Positions 41,225 to 51,742 of a stretch of DNA of 64,000 bases are shown here, piece by piece. The DNA lies in NCBI RefSeq assembly GCF_014652895.1, contig NZ_BMZR01000001.1, positions 372,001 to 436,000 of the forward strand, given 5' to 3'. A program made the translations under genes and the position numbers. Source of the DNA: Psychrobacter glaciei (GTDB lineage: Bacteria; Pseudomonadota; Gammaproteobacteria; Pseudomonadales; Moraxellaceae). Every line of letters begins with the position of its first letter. Within the stretch, counting starts at the first letter, position 1. A model generated the notes under the pieces. The model searched no databases, had not been told where the DNA came from, and worked only from the letters and a program-made list of their open reading frames with translations.

Positions 41225-41695
41225 ATGAATTCTATTGATTGTACTAAGCTGAAAGGGATAGGTCTGCTATCTGTGATTTTCAGTGCCAGTGTGTTACTGA
41301 CGGCGTGCGGTGGCGCCGCGAAGAAGAACACACAGCCCTTAACGGTTTCTAAGCCAACAGTGGCTAAGCAGTTGGATGAGCCTTCACTCTCTTATCTTTC
41401 TGATGCCATGAAAGTCGATGATGGGCGTGCAGTGACAGCCCAGCAATGGCTGACCATTGCTCAAAGCAATTATCAATCAAAAAAGTACGCCCGTTCATTA
41501 AGAGCTGCAACCGAAGCATTAAGTCTCGATGATCAGCTGGTAGGAGCGCGTCAACTTGCTATGCTCTCTGCGGTCAAAGTAACGGAGAGTAATATTGACG
41601 CTTATAGTGACAATGCGGTGATGAACGATAATGATAAAGCGAGATTCAAAGACACTTTAACCAATATGACGACCTTGGTTAGTACGGCTGATTAA
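41225..41695 (+). CDS. TPR-like lipoprotein, first gene of the main T6SS operon
   Basis: The ATG at 41225 was chosen over a TTG at 41219, although neither has a good ribosome binding site. The 156-residue protein has a lipoprotein signal with lipobox LTAC (cysteine near residue 28), then a helical part with a TPR-like pair (QQWLTIAQSNYQSKKYARSL). It precedes another TPR-like exported protein and tssB. Acinetobacter T6SS operons also begin with an envelope accessory gene (asaA) before tssB, which is the closest parallel. A role in stabilising the membrane complex is inference. Confidence 0.68.
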   Translation: MNSIDCTKLKGIGLLSVIFSASVLLTACGGAAKKNTQPLTVSKPTVAKQLDEPSLSYLSDAMKVDDGRAVTAQQWLTIAQSNYQSKKYARSLRAATEALSLDDQLVGARQLAMLSAVKVTESNIDAYSDNAVMNDNDKARFKDTLTNMTTLVSTAD

Positions 41696-41713
41696 CCATT
41701 ATCGAGTCAACAG

Positions 41714-42502
41714 ATGCATATATCTCATATTAATAATAGCGAGCACCGATTTACGATGACAAGTATTAAAAACGCTATCAAAGTCACTAATAAAATACCT
41801 AAGACGATCTTGACCGGTCTACTTATTATGGTATCGGTTATGGGTACAGCCCATAGCGAGCTTTCGATACAAGAGCAAGATCCAGGGTCAAGTGTCATTA
41901 ACCAGTATGCTGCCCTTAAAAATGCGGATGCAAAATCACCGCAGTTGCATCAATTGATTGCCAACTTAAATGAGAGGCTAACTCGTAATCCGAAGGATTC
42001 TTTGGCTTGGGAGCTGTTGGCTCAGATTTACGCCAACAATGGCTATCATGCTTATGCTGTCTACGCAGCGAGCGAAGCAATGGACTCAGGTCAAAGCACC
42101 GCCACGCTCAAAAGCATCCTTATAAATAGCAGTGCTCTTGTCTCACAGAGCCAATTACAGTCAGATTACTTGACGGATGATATGGATACGGCATTTTTAA
42201 CTGAGTATCAGCACGCGCTTAGCAAGATATATGGTGAAGTCTACGGTTTTAACTATGATGAGTCTTTGCCAAAACCACCTGCGCCTGTGGTGAAGGCTCG
42301 ATCGACTAGAAGCAAAAACGTGTCCAACGCGAAGCGCCGCGCAGCCGTCAAAAGACAAGCCGCCCCTGTTAAAAGAAAAGCAGCAGTGAAACAGAAGTCA
42401 CGTCCAGTGCCAAAAGCGAAGCCCGTTCAGAGACCGGCTAAACCATCATCCCCTAGAAGTAGCAACACCAAATCTACTGATCCATTCAGTATATTACGTT
42501 GA
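41714..42502 (+). CDS. Exported TPR-like T6SS accessory protein (AsaA-like position)
   Basis: The 262-residue protein may start instead at ATG 41756. A signal peptide ends near GTAHSELS. A helical TPR-like region follows (LAWELLAQIYANNGYHAYAVYAASEA). The C-terminal 70 residues are very rich in Lys, Arg, Ala and Pro (KRRAAVKRQAAPVKRKAAVK). The position directly before tssB matches asaA of Acinetobacter, a periplasmic protein that helps the T6SS assemble. The basic tail could bind anionic wall or envelope polymers, which is speculation. The gap to the preceding lipoprotein gene is 18 bases and to tssB 27 bases. Confidence 0.68.
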   Translation: MHISHINNSEHRFTMTSIKNAIKVTNKIPKTILTGLLIMVSVMGTAHSELSIQEQDPGSSVINQYAALKNADAKSPQLHQLIANLNERLTRNPKDSLAWELLAQIYANNGYHAYAVYAASEAMDSGQSTATLKSILINSSALVSQSQLQSDYLTDDMDTAFLTEYQHALSKIYGEVYGFNYDESLPKPPAPVVKARSTRSKNVSNAKRRAAVKRQAAPVKRKAAVKQKSRPVPKAKPVQRPAKPSSPRSSNTKSTDPFSILR

Positions 42503-42529
42503 AACCAGAAACTGCTGAGGCAACTTATT

Positions 42530-43042
42530 ATGGCTAATCAAGATAGTGTGCAAAAGAAACTCGCAAAAGTACGTGCTCCTCGGGTGCATTTGACTTATGA
42601 CGTTGAAGTGGGCGATGCGATCGAAACGAAAGAAATTCCGTTTGTCGTTGGGGTGTTGGGAGAGTTTTCAGGAGATTCTACCCTTGAGCAACCGCGCTTT
42701 AAAGACAAGAAATTTGTCGAAGTGGATTTGGATACCTTTGATGAGGTGATGTCTGGTCTAGCACCGCGTGCGACGTTCCGAGTAAGCAATGACTTGAGTG
42801 ACAAAGGCGGCGAGTTCGCGGTTGATTTGGCATTCAATAGTATCAACGATTTTCGCCCTGAAGCGGTTGCTGATCAAATTGAGCCATTAAAGCAACTGGT
42901 ACAAGCACGAGATCGCTTGGCAGATTTACGCAACAAAATATCTGCCAACGAAAAACTTGAAGACCTATTGGATGATGTGCTTAAGAACACTGAACAAGTC
43001 AAGAAAATGGCGGAACAAAATCAAACTGACGGTGAGGATTAA
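42530..43042 (+). CDS. tssB: T6SS sheath small subunit TssB
   Basis: The 170-residue protein has the TssB blocks KKLAKVRAPRVHLTYDVE, IPFVVGVLGEFSG and FKDKKFVEVDLDTFDEVM, and a C-terminal helix. It forms the contractile sheath with TssC, whose gene follows after three bases. Confidence 0.97.
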   Translation: MANQDSVQKKLAKVRAPRVHLTYDVEVGDAIETKEIPFVVGVLGEFSGDSTLEQPRFKDKKFVEVDLDTFDEVMSGLAPRATFRVSNDLSDKGGEFAVDLAFNSINDFRPEAVADQIEPLKQLVQARDRLADLRNKISANEKLEDLLDDVLKNTEQVKKMAEQNQTDGED

Positions 43043-43045
43043 ACG

Positions 43046-44536
43046 ATGAATGCTCAAGCCCAGCAGCAGATAGCAACGGATCCATTGAATAGTGAAAGCT
43101 ATGACTTACTCGAAGAAATCGTCAATAAAAGTAATGTTGCCAAGTCCGATGATGAAAAAAACCGCGCGAAGTCGCAAATCGCCGAGCTGGCCAATGAAGT
43201 CATGCAAGGCACGGTGACATTATCAGACAATTTAGCCGCATCGATTGACGCGCGTATTGCGCAAATTGATGCGCTGATCTCTAAGCAGCTGACCACTGTT
43301 ATGCACGCACCTGAGTTTCAGAAGCTAGAGTCTAGCTGGCGCGGTCTACATTATCTATGTAGCCAAACCCCATCTGAATCCATGCTTAAGATACGCATGA
43401 TGAATACCACTAAGCGCGAGCTTACCAAAGACTTTCAATCTTCAATTGATTTTGACCAAAGCACGCTGTTCAAAAAAATATATGAAGAAGAGTTTGGTAG
43501 TTTCGGTGGTGAACCATATGCAGCAATCGTTGGCGATTTTGAATTTACTCGCCAAAATGCTGATATGTATCTGCTCGAGCAGTTGTCTCATGTTGCGGCC
43601 GCTTCCCATGCACCGTTTGTATCGGCGGCTTCCGCTGAGATGTTCGGACTCGATTCCTTTACTGATATTGGCCGCCCACGCGATTTATCAAAGATATTTG
43701 AAACGGCTGAATATATACGCTGGCGCGCCTTTAGGCAGTCAGAGGATGCTCGCTATGTGGCGCTGACAGTGCCTAGCTTTTTAGGTCGTCTGCCATATGA
43801 TCCCAAAGATGGCACAGTAGTAGAAGGCTTTAACTTCACTGAAGAAGTCTCTGGTAATGATCACAGTGATTATCTATGGGTGAATGCCGCTTATGCTTTT
43901 GCTTCACGATTGACTTCTGCCTTTTCTGACTATCGTTGGTGTGCCGCTATTCGCGGTGTGGAAGGTGGCGGCTTGGTTGAAGGTTTACCGGTCCATACTT
44001 TTAAGACTGATGAAGGGGACTTGGCGCTTAAATGCCCAACGGAAATCTCGATTACCGATCGCCGCGAAAAAGAGTTAAGTGACTTGGGTTTCATTCCATT
44101 AGTCCATTGCAAAAATACCAATTATGCCGCCTTCTTTGGTGCGCAATCAGTTCAAAAAGCCAAAACGTATCAAAACGATGATGCTAATGCCAATGCGGTA
44201 CTGTCGACTCAGTTGCAATATATCATGGCAGTATCACGTATTGCTCATTATCTAAAGGCAATGATGCGCGATAAGGTAGGTAGTTTCTTAGCACCTGGTA
44301 ATGTTGAGTCGTTCTTGAATGATTGGATTTCTCGCTATGTCTTGCTAGATGACGGAGCCTCACAAGAAGCAAAAGCCCAGTACCCACTGCGCGAAGCTTC
44401 TGTACAAGTTGTAGAAGTGCCAGGCAAACCTGGTGTCTACAAGTCCGTGGTCTTCTTGAGACCACACTTTCAGCTTGACGAATTGTCTGTTTCTTTGCGT
44501 CTGGTCACTCAACTGCCGCAGTCTAGCAACAGCTGA
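43046..44536 (+). CDS. tssC: T6SS sheath large subunit TssC
   Basis: The 496-residue protein has the TssC signatures FQKLESSWRGLHYL, FGGEPYAAIVGDFEF and the block AAIRGVEGGGLVEGLPVHTF. It builds the sheath with TssB, and ClpV (TssH) recycles it. Confidence 0.97.
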   Translation: MNAQAQQQIATDPLNSESYDLLEEIVNKSNVAKSDDEKNRAKSQIAELANEVMQGTVTLSDNLAASIDARIAQIDALISKQLTTVMHAPEFQKLESSWRGLHYLCSQTPSESMLKIRMMNTTKRELTKDFQSSIDFDQSTLFKKIYEEEFGSFGGEPYAAIVGDFEFTRQNADMYLLEQLSHVAAASHAPFVSAASAEMFGLDSFTDIGRPRDLSKIFETAEYIRWRAFRQSEDARYVALTVPSFLGRLPYDPKDGTVVEGFNFTEEVSGNDHSDYLWVNAAYAFASRLTSAFSDYRWCAAIRGVEGGGLVEGLPVHTFKTDEGDLALKCPTEISITDRREKELSDLGFIPLVHCKNTNYAAFFGAQSVQKAKTYQNDDANANAVLSTQLQYIMAVSRIAHYLKAMMRDKVGSFLAPGNVESFLNDWISRYVLLDDGASQEAKAQYPLREASVQVVEVPGKPGVYKSVVFLRPHFQLDELSVSLRLVTQLPQSSNS

Positions 44537-44590
44537 TCGTTTATTAAAATCCAACGTTAAATTTAAATTTTTCAATACAAGGTGTGTGAT

Positions 44591-45094
44591 ATGAAAGATA
44601 TTTATATTCAGTTCCGTGGTAAGTACAAAATTGACGGTGAGTCTCGTGACAGCGAGCATAAAGGTTGGCTTGAAGTAAATACTTGGGATCACTTGATCCG
44701 TCAGCCAAAATCAGCGACAGCAAGTAGCGTTGGTGGTCACACTTCTGAGCGCTGTGAACATGCCGATATGACCTTTATGAAAGATTTGGACTCGACCAGT
44801 CCTAAGCTATGGGAAGCATGTTCTGCTGGCTATACTTTTGATGAAATTCAAATTGACTTTTATCGTGCCAACGGTGATAAGCGTGTTAAATATCTTGAAG
44901 TAAAGCTTAAGCATGCGCTCATTGCTAGCGTTGAGCCAACTGTCCGCTCTGAAGGCGTGCCAATCGAAAAAGTCGGTATCAAGTATGCTGCTGTTGAGTG
45001 GACTTACACCCAGCAAGATATCGATGGTACTGCTAAAGGTGCTGTGACTAAGAAGTGGTCATTAGCCAATAACACTGCTACTTATACTGCCTAA
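44591..45094 (+). CDS. hcp: T6SS tube protein Hcp (TssD)
   Basis: The 167-residue protein has the Hcp family start MKDIYIQFRGKYKIDGESRD and the conserved KSATASSVGGHTSERCEHAD region. Hcp hexamers stack into the inner tube. The start is ATG 44591, with AAGG eight bases upstream; an in-frame GTG lies at 44582. A terminator follows 37 bases after the stop, which may allow high separate expression. Confidence 0.96.
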   Translation: MKDIYIQFRGKYKIDGESRDSEHKGWLEVNTWDHLIRQPKSATASSVGGHTSERCEHADMTFMKDLDSTSPKLWEACSAGYTFDEIQIDFYRANGDKRVKYLEVKLKHALIASVEPTVRSEGVPIEKVGIKYAAVEWTYTQQDIDGTAKGAVTKKWSLANNTATYTA

Positions 45095-45130
45095 ACTGGT
45101 GTTAAGTGTTATTCATTTATTGTGTCAATG

Positions 45131-45167
45131 AAGAAAGGTTTATATCTAGGCCTTTCTTTTTTATTTT
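45131..45167 (+). terminator. Internal terminator/attenuator after hcp
   Basis: AAGAAAGG (45131-45138) pairs with CCTTTCTT (45151-45158) and is followed by TTTTTATTTT. It lies between hcp and tssE in the middle of the operon, so it probably lowers baseplate gene expression relative to hcp. Confidence 0.8.
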
Positions 45168-45190
45168 CTTAAATGAGGATGACTGTATCC

Positions 45191-45682
45191 ATGAATTACG
45201 CCGCTAACGCCTCTAATCATAAAGTTGGGTTTCGCCCAAATTTATTTGAGCAACTATTCGATGACCAGCCTCGTCATTTAGCGCATGAACTCGTGGTTCG
45301 CAGGCTTAATATTGATGAGTTAAAGTCTTCAGTAGCCCAAGACCTAGAAGCGTTATTAAATACTCGCTGTGTGGTGTCGAGTAAGCTGCAAGCCTATCAA
45401 CATGTACGCTCATCGATACTAAACTTTGGCATATTGGACTTTGTGGGACTGAGTAGTGCCAATCCTGCAGACTGTGATTATATCTGCCGACAAATCGCGC
45501 AGACAGTCGAGCAGCAAGACAGTCGTCTGCAGAATGTCAGAGTATCGCTAGATATTGGCGCTGTTGATGTCAATCAGCTGTGTTTTTCAATTGAAGCGTT
45601 ACTGAAAGTTTATCCTGCCCAAGAGTTGGTCAGTTTCGATGCGTTCTTTGAGCCAAGCTCTCAGCGTTATTTAATAAAATAG
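45191..45682 (+). CDS. tssE: T6SS baseplate protein TssE
   Basis: The ATG at 45191 is favoured by GAGGA upstream; in-frame ATGs at 45173 and 45179 add four to six residues. The gp25-like protein (about 163 residues) has the segment LKSSVAQDLEALLNTRC and the block SSILNFGILDFVGLSS. It forms the baseplate wedge with TssF and TssG. Confidence 0.93.
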   Translation: MNYAANASNHKVGFRPNLFEQLFDDQPRHLAHELVVRRLNIDELKSSVAQDLEALLNTRCVVSSKLQAYQHVRSSILNFGILDFVGLSSANPADCDYICRQIAQTVEQQDSRLQNVRVSLDIGAVDVNQLCFSIEALLKVYPAQELVSFDAFFEPSSQRYLIK

Positions 45683-45759
45683 TCATTATTAATTTAATGA
45701 AATAACCAGTGTTACCGCTCAATCTTTACAGTTAACAGCGATCACTATATTGAGGCATC

Positions 45760-47583
45760 ATGGACAGTCTACTTCCTTATTTTGAGCATGAGCTTAGTTT
45801 ATTTAATAAGCAATCAAAAGAATTTGCCAAAAAGTATCCCAAAATTGCCAATCGGTTATTGATGGGTCACGATACGGTAGATGATCCGCATATTGAGCGA
45901 TTGATACAGGCTTTTTCACTGATTAGTGCGCGCATCAATAAAAAGCTAGATGATTCATATGCAGACTTTACCGAGTCTTTACTTGAAGTCGTTTATCCCG
46001 ATTATCTTAAGCCTTTTCCATCAGTCTCTATTGCACAGTTTAACCTAGGCGTGCAGGGCAATGCGATGAGTGAGCCTGTTTTAGTGCCTAAAAAAAGTAT
46101 GTTTGCTAGTCAAAAAATAAACGGCACGCCTTGCCAGTTTCAGTCAACCCAAGACGTGACGTTGCTACCGCTACAGATAGATAGCGTCGATTTTGAGACA
46201 CGCCAAGAAGTATACGATAATCAGCATGGACTGCTTAACGGCTGCATTAGCATTAAATTCAAAGGTCTTAATCCAAGCTTCGACTATCAGGCTTTGTTAA
46301 ATCATTCGCTAGATTTATATATAGATGAGGATGCCAGTCAAGGCACCAGCTTGTGGGATCTGCTAGGGTGTGATGTGAAACAAACGCACCTTCATGGTAG
46401 GCAGGTCAATAAGATAACGGGTAGTCCGTTTGAGATTATAGGCTTCGATCCTGAGCAGCAAATTCTTCCTAGTCATCGAGTAAGTAATGCTGCCTCTGCA
46501 TTATTAAAAGAGTATTTTTATTTCCCTGAAAAATTCAATTTCTTACGCCTCAATCTTGGCCGTGTTTGTCCCAATTTAAAAATTGATAGCACTGGTCTTG
46601 AGATTCGCTGTTATTTTAAGTTTGATAAAAAAAACACCATCCATTTAAAAAACTTGCAGCAACTGAGTGCCAGCAGTATTAAGCTGTTTTGTACGCCCGT
46701 GGTCAATCTATTCAAGGCAGCCGCCAAGCCCATTCAAGTCACTCATCGCTCTATCTATTATGATTTGGTGCCCGATACTCGTGCGCTTTTTCAACATGAG
46801 ATTTATGAGGTCAATAAAGTCATAGAGTCCAAGCAAAGTAATAATCGTTTGATACAACGTGAGTATCATCCATTTTATGCGCTCAATCACTATGAGCAGC
46901 AAGATGACGGTCGTTATTATCATATCAAACGCGATAAGGATATGGCTGAATTTAAGCAGGGCTTTGAATATCAGATTATGTTTGTAGAAAAGCAGCGTGA
47001 GGATGTGTCAGGTGCGGTGAGCATAAGTGCTGCTTTGCTATGCACCAATAGAGACTTGCCCGCGCAAGTGGTGTTCGGTCAAAGCCGAGGTGATTTGTTT
47101 AGTGAAGGGATGACGGGCTTTAGTAGCCTGTCATTATTAAAGCAGCCTACCAGAACGGCGCGGTTTGAATACACTGGTGAGGAGCGTTGGCGACTAATAT
47201 CGCTGATCAGTTTGAATTTTTTATCACTTGCTGCCCAAGATGCTGAGCTGATGAAAGAGTATCTGTCGCTCTATGATATTACTCAATCTGCCTCTAATAA
47301 ACTGCTGGTAGAAGGCATCGTCTCTGTCACCACCAGTATCAAAGCTCAGCGGATTCAGCGCTTGCCGCAACCTGGATTTGTACGCGGTACGGTCATTAAT
47401 ATTCAGATTAACCAAAAGAATTTTGCTGGAGTGAGTATCCGCCAGTTTGCCCATTTATTGGCTCATGTTTTTGGCTATCACGCCAGCTTAAACAGCTTCG
47501 TTGAGGTTGCCATCAGTGATGCCGTTACCAAAGAGGAGATATACAGATGTCAGCCACGCAGCGGTCTCAGTCCTCTTATTTAA
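45760..47583 (+). CDS. tssF: T6SS baseplate protein TssF
   Basis: The 607-residue protein starts with LLPYFEHELSLFNKQSKEFA and has the conserved EVVYPDYLKPFPS segment and C-terminal RGTVINIQIN block. Length and features match TssF. It overlaps tssG by 37 bases, so the two are translationally coupled. Confidence 0.96.
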   Translation: MDSLLPYFEHELSLFNKQSKEFAKKYPKIANRLLMGHDTVDDPHIERLIQAFSLISARINKKLDDSYADFTESLLEVVYPDYLKPFPSVSIAQFNLGVQGNAMSEPVLVPKKSMFASQKINGTPCQFQSTQDVTLLPLQIDSVDFETRQEVYDNQHGLLNGCISIKFKGLNPSFDYQALLNHSLDLYIDEDASQGTSLWDLLGCDVKQTHLHGRQVNKITGSPFEIIGFDPEQQILPSHRVSNAASALLKEYFYFPEKFNFLRLNLGRVCPNLKIDSTGLEIRCYFKFDKKNTIHLKNLQQLSASSIKLFCTPVVNLFKAAAKPIQVTHRSIYYDLVPDTRALFQHEIYEVNKVIESKQSNNRLIQREYHPFYALNHYEQQDDGRYYHIKRDKDMAEFKQGFEYQIMFVEKQREDVSGAVSISAALLCTNRDLPAQVVFGQSRGDLFSEGMTGFSSLSLLKQPTRTARFEYTGEERWRLISLISLNFLSLAAQDAELMKEYLSLYDITQSASNKLLVEGIVSVTTSIKAQRIQRLPQPGFVRGTVINIQINQKNFAGVSIRQFAHLLAHVFGYHASLNSFVEVAISDAVTKEEIYRCQPRSGLSPLI

Positions 47584-48602
47584 CGGATTTACTGGCGGCA
47601 CCGCAATCCTATGAGCTATTGCAAGCACTGCGTTTGGTTCAGCATGAAGTCGGTATGGGGCATGCCCCTATCGAGGTGCGCTACCGTGCCTCGTTGTCAT
47701 TGGCGTATCCGCAAGCTGAAATTGAGTCGATGGCGCTCATTGCTCAAGACAATATGGAAGACAGTGGCCGTTCAGTAAAGGATGGCCAAATAAAGGACAA
47801 TTCATTAAATGTCAGTTCGTTAATGGCCAGACAGATAGAGGTTTGTCCAGCAGTTATCGGACTTACAGGCCCATTATCAGCTTTGCCCGCGATGTATACC
47901 GATCATTTGGCCTCGCGAGTACACCATGCAAAAGATAAAGCCGCACCGGCATTTTTAGATTTATTTAACCATCGATTGACGGATTTGTATGTCGAAGCGA
48001 GCTGGTTTTATAACTTGCCACTACAGTATGAGATAAATAATAAAAAAGACAGCTATCTGTTGAGCTTGCGAGCGCTGGCACGGCAGCCGAAAAAGCTAAC
48101 GGCAATCGATAGCTTGATTGCTTATGCTGGCATGATTGCCCCCGGACGTTTGACCGCTGACCAATTGGCGCATGTATTGTCACACTTCTTAGATAGTACG
48201 GTCAGCGTTCAGCAGTTCGTACCAGAGTGGTTTGATTTACCAGCAAGTGAGCAGACCGCACTCGGTGGTCAACATGCTGCACTTGGGATATCTACATTTT
48301 GCGGCGCGCGGGCTGTACAGTTCGATAGCAAAATTAGAATCGTATTTCATCAGTTGGATGCCAAGCGTTATTTGAGACTGTTGCCTGCAGGGGATATGTA
48401 TCGCGTCATTATCGATTTTATCCGTAAATGGTGCGGTGTCTGCTTAGCGGTCGAAATGCAGCTGGAGTTAGACAAGCAATATATCACCCCTTTGTCGTTG
48501 TCTGAAAGTGGTTTTGGCGGCTTGGGGCAAGGTGGTTTCTTGGTATCGCAGCCCGCCACTCAGCATTATGATGACACTCGCTACGCGTTGCCTATTCAGT
48601 AA
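47547..48602 (+). CDS. tssG: T6SS baseplate protein TssG
   Basis: The 351-residue protein carries TssG blocks: LLQALRLVQHE near the start, VIGLTGPLSALPAMYTDHL, FLDLFNHRL and PGRLTADQLAHVLSHF. It pairs with two TssF copies in the wedge. The start lies inside the end of tssF. Confidence 0.95.
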   Translation: MSATQRSQSSYLTDLLAAPQSYELLQALRLVQHEVGMGHAPIEVRYRASLSLAYPQAEIESMALIAQDNMEDSGRSVKDGQIKDNSLNVSSLMARQIEVCPAVIGLTGPLSALPAMYTDHLASRVHHAKDKAAPAFLDLFNHRLTDLYVEASWFYNLPLQYEINNKKDSYLLSLRALARQPKKLTAIDSLIAYAGMIAPGRLTADQLAHVLSHFLDSTVSVQQFVPEWFDLPASEQTALGGQHAALGISTFCGARAVQFDSKIRIVFHQLDAKRYLRLLPAGDMYRVIIDFIRKWCGVCLAVEMQLELDKQYITPLSLSESGFGGLGQGGFLVSQPATQHYDDTRYALPIQ

Positions 48603-48742
48603 ATGTTTTATGGTTAATAGATAGATAAGTTGCTTGCTCATTTAGATGACTATCGAGTGAATTGAAGACACGCCCTAAGAGCCATACACCAGTTTTATAA
48701 AAATAATGTTAAGTCTATTGAAAATGCCAAAGGAAAAGGTTT

Positions 48743-51742
48743 ATGAGCCAGTTAAAAGCTGTAATTACCCGCTTGAGCCCGAGCTGCCGACAGTGTTTGC
48801 AGCAGGCAGCTAGGCTTTGTATCAATAACGGGCATCGTGAAGTTGATACCGTCCATCTGCTACATGAACTGATTGCCACGCCGCACAATGACGTGGCTCA
48901 AATACTGAAATTTAATAAGATCAATCAGCAGGCATTGCTAGTAGACATCACAGACTTGCTCAGTACTTTTAGTCAGGCAACAGGCTCGACCCCTGTGTTT
49001 AGTCAAGGGTTGATGGCATTGTTAGAAGATGCGTGGGAGCTAGCCAGTAGCCAACATAGCCAAAGTGATGATAATAACAGCCCACTCGAAATCCGCTCTG
49101 GACACATATTGCTCGTGCTATTGGCGTATGAGCGCTATCAGTCATTACTCAAAACCCTCCCTGAACAGCTACAGTATATTGATCGTTTTACCCTAAAAGA
49201 TGATTATGAACGCCAGTGTCTTGGTAGTACTGAGGGTAGTGGGTCAAGCAGCAATAAAGGCGTCAATAATAAAGGCGTGAATAAGGGTGCTGATGATAGT
49301 GTAGACAATGATACTAACAATCAAGAACCTTTAGACGCTGAGCAAGCTGAAGCTAAGCCAACCCCTGCGTTGGATAAATATACTTATGATTTGACTGCTA
49401 AAGCCAGTGCAGAGCAAATAGATCCAGTGATAGGCCGTGAGTTTGAAATTCATCAGCTGATCGATATTTTGATTCGTCGTCGTCAAAACAATCCAATTTT
49501 GACAGGTGAAGCGGGCGTGGGTAAAACAGCGGTGGTGGAGGGCTTGGCGCAAAAGATAGTTGCCGGTCAAGTACCTGATCAGCTCAAAGACGTGACGATA
49601 CGTAGTCTCGATATGGGGCTATTGCAAGCTGGGGCGAGTGTCAAAGGTGAGTTCGAAAACCGTCTCAAGCAAGTCATCGAAGAAGTACAAGCCTCGGTAC
49701 AGCCAATTATCCTATTCATCGATGAAGCACATACTTTGATTGGCGCTGGCGGGCAGGCAGGTCAAAACGATGCGGCTAATTTACTGAAACCGGCGCTGGC
49801 TCGTGGTGAGCTTAGAACCATTGCGGCGACGACGTGGTCAGAGTACAAGAAATACTTTGAAAAAGACGCTGCATTATCACGTCGCTTTCAGGTAGTCAAA
49901 GTCGATGAGCCTGATATTGAAACGGCAGTGGCGATGATTCGTGGTTTGAGTGCCAAGATGCAGGCGCATTTCGGTATTTTAATAGATGACGATGCGTTAC
50001 AAGCGGCGGTTGAATTATCTGCACGTTATATCAGTGATCGACAACTACCTGATAAAGCGGTCAGCGTATTAGATACGGCAGCGGCACGGGTGAGCTTATC
50101 AAAGACAGCCATGCCCAATCAGCTGGATAGGCTACAAGCCAAAGGCGTGCAATTAGAGCAGCATATCAATAATCTCAGTCAGCAGCTTGAGCGTATCGGC
50201 GGTGTGGACGAAAAAGAAAAAGTCAGCCAAAAAATAGCGGTACTCGATGAGCAGCGTCAGTCGAATCAACAAAGCATTATTGACATGACAGCTCGCTGGC
50301 ACGAACAGCGCGAGCTTAATGATCAGCTTGATGCAATTAATCAGCAATTGAATGGCAAGATAAGTGGCTCTGATACGCTTAGTGCCAAGGAGCGCTTAGA
50401 CAAACAAGCTGAGTATCAAAGTATCGAGCAGGCACTAAAAAAAATACAAGAAACGCATCGCCTCATTCATCCTGTATTAGATAGACAAGTGATTAAGCAA
50501 ATTATCTTGGATTGGACAGGGATTCCACTTAACGATATGGCAGGGAATGAGAAAGACCATATCTTAAATTTGGCTGATACCTTGCAAGCACGTGTCATTG
50601 GGCAAGACCACTCTGTGGCGGCTATCGTTAAGCGGATTCATACTGCAAAAGCGCGCTTAGATGACCCCAACCGCCCGCAAGGCGTATTTATGCTAGTCGG
50701 GCCAAGCGGTGTGGGCAAGACAGAAACTGCGTTGGCGCTATCAGAGGTACTGTATGGGGGTGAGCGTAATCTTATCACCATTAACTTGTCAGAGTATCAG
50801 GAAGCGCACAGTGTTGCGTCATTAAAAGGCTCGCCGCCAGGTTATGTTGGCTATGGTGAAGGTGGGGTATTGACGGAGGCCATCCGCCGCCGTCCTTATA
50901 GTGTGCTCCTACTCGATGAAGTCGAAAAAGCACATCCAGACGTGTTGGATTTGTTTTATCAGGTCTTCGATAAAGGGGTGATGGAAGACAGCGAGGGGCG
51001 TTTAATTGACTTCAAAAACACCCTTATTTTATTGACCAGTAATATTGGCTCAGCGCAGATTATGCAAGCGTGCATCAATACAGATCCAGCCATCACTGAT
51101 TTTAGCCTGCCAGACAGTGATAGCCTAAAACAAGCCATCAATCCACATTTATACAAAGCCTTCAAGCCTGCATTTTTGGGTCGTCTAACGGTCATCCCTT
51201 ATTATCCATTGACGGATGACGCGCTCGCAGAAATCATTCGCCTAAAGCTGGATAAAATCACTGGCCGCATCCGTGATAATTACGATGTGCCTTGTGTCAT
51301 TGACGATGAGGTGATTGAGCTGATTTTATCACGTTGTCATGAGGTCGATTCTGGTGCACGTAACGCCGATGCTATTATCAGTCATACCTTGCTACCGCAG
51401 CTGGCGGGTCAGCTACTGGCCCATGATGACAGTCAAAGTGTGCTAAAGAAAATGACGGTATTCGTCGATGAGGATGATAATTTTGCCTATCGTCTCGATA
51501 CTGATGCTGTTGTAGCGCTCAATCATATGGCGCAGTACAGTGAGGTTGAAGGTGACGTGAGTAAAGCGCCTAGCAAACAAGTTGCAGCTAAGAAGCCAGC
51601 TACCAAAAAATCTTCTACTAAAAAAGAGCCTGCTACTAAAGAGCCTGCTACTAAAGAGGCTGCTACTAAAGAGGCTGCCGTAAAAAAGCCATCAGTGAAA
51701 AAAACCATCAGTAAAAAATCTGTTAAGAAGGATTTATTATAA
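48743..51742 (+). CDS. tssH: T6SS sheath-recycling ATPase TssH (ClpV) with Lys/Ala/Thr-rich tail
   Basis: The 999-residue AAA+ protein has a Clp N-terminal domain and Walker A motifs GEAGVGKT (about residue 255) and GPSGVGKT (about 653). A middle coiled-coil region is also present. ClpV disassembles contracted TssB-TssC sheath. The last 60 residues are unusual: a repetitive basic tail built from [10 protein letters not shown] units (tandem repeat at 51623-51682) resembling histone-like AAKK tails. The N-terminal linker before AAA1 is Asn/Gly-rich and low complexity. It overlaps tssA by one base. Confidence 0.96.
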   Translation: MSQLKAVITRLSPSCRQCLQQAARLCINNGHREVDTVHLLHELIATPHNDVAQILKFNKINQQALLVDITDLLSTFSQATGSTPVFSQGLMALLEDAWELASSQHSQSDDNNSPLEIRSGHILLVLLAYERYQSLLKTLPEQLQYIDRFTLKDDYERQCLGSTEGSGSSSNKGVNNKGVNKGADDSVDNDTNNQEPLDAEQAEAKPTPALDKYTYDLTAKASAEQIDPVIGREFEIHQLIDILIRRRQNNPILTGEAGVGKTAVVEGLAQKIVAGQVPDQLKDVTIRSLDMGLLQAGASVKGEFENRLKQVIEEVQASVQPIILFIDEAHTLIGAGGQAGQNDAANLLKPALARGELRTIAATTWSEYKKYFEKDAALSRRFQVVKVDEPDIETAVAMIRGLSAKMQAHFGILIDDDALQAAVELSARYISDRQLPDKAVSVLDTAAARVSLSKTAMPNQLDRLQAKGVQLEQHINNLSQQLERIGGVDEKEKVSQKIAVLDEQRQSNQQSIIDMTARWHEQRELNDQLDAINQQLNGKISGSDTLSAKERLDKQAEYQSIEQALKKIQETHRLIHPVLDRQVIKQIILDWTGIPLNDMAGNEKDHILNLADTLQARVIGQDHSVAAIVKRIHTAKARLDDPNRPQGVFMLVGPSGVGKTETALALSEVLYGGERNLITINLSEYQEAHSVASLKGSPPGYVGYGEGGVLTEAIRRRPYSVLLLDEVEKAHPDVLDLFYQVFDKGVMEDSEGRLIDFKNTLILLTSNIGSAQIMQACINTDPAITDFSLPDSDSLKQAINPHLYKAFKPAFLGRLTVIPYYPLTDDALAEIIRLKLDKITGRIRDNYDVPCVIDDEVIELILSRCHEVDSGARNADAIISHTLLPQLAGQLLAHDDSQSVLKKMTVFVDEDDNFAYRLDTDAVVALNHMAQYSEVEGDVSKAPSKQVAAKKPATKKSSTKKEPATKEPATKEAATKEAAVKKPSVKKTISKKSVKKDLL
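51623..51682. repeat. 15-base tandem repeat at the 3' end of tssH
   Basis: Four in-frame units of the type AAAGAGCCTGCTACT encode [15 protein letters not shown] and KEAAV. The first two are identical, the third has changed one base, and the fourth has diverged at its last bases. Confidence 0.92.
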
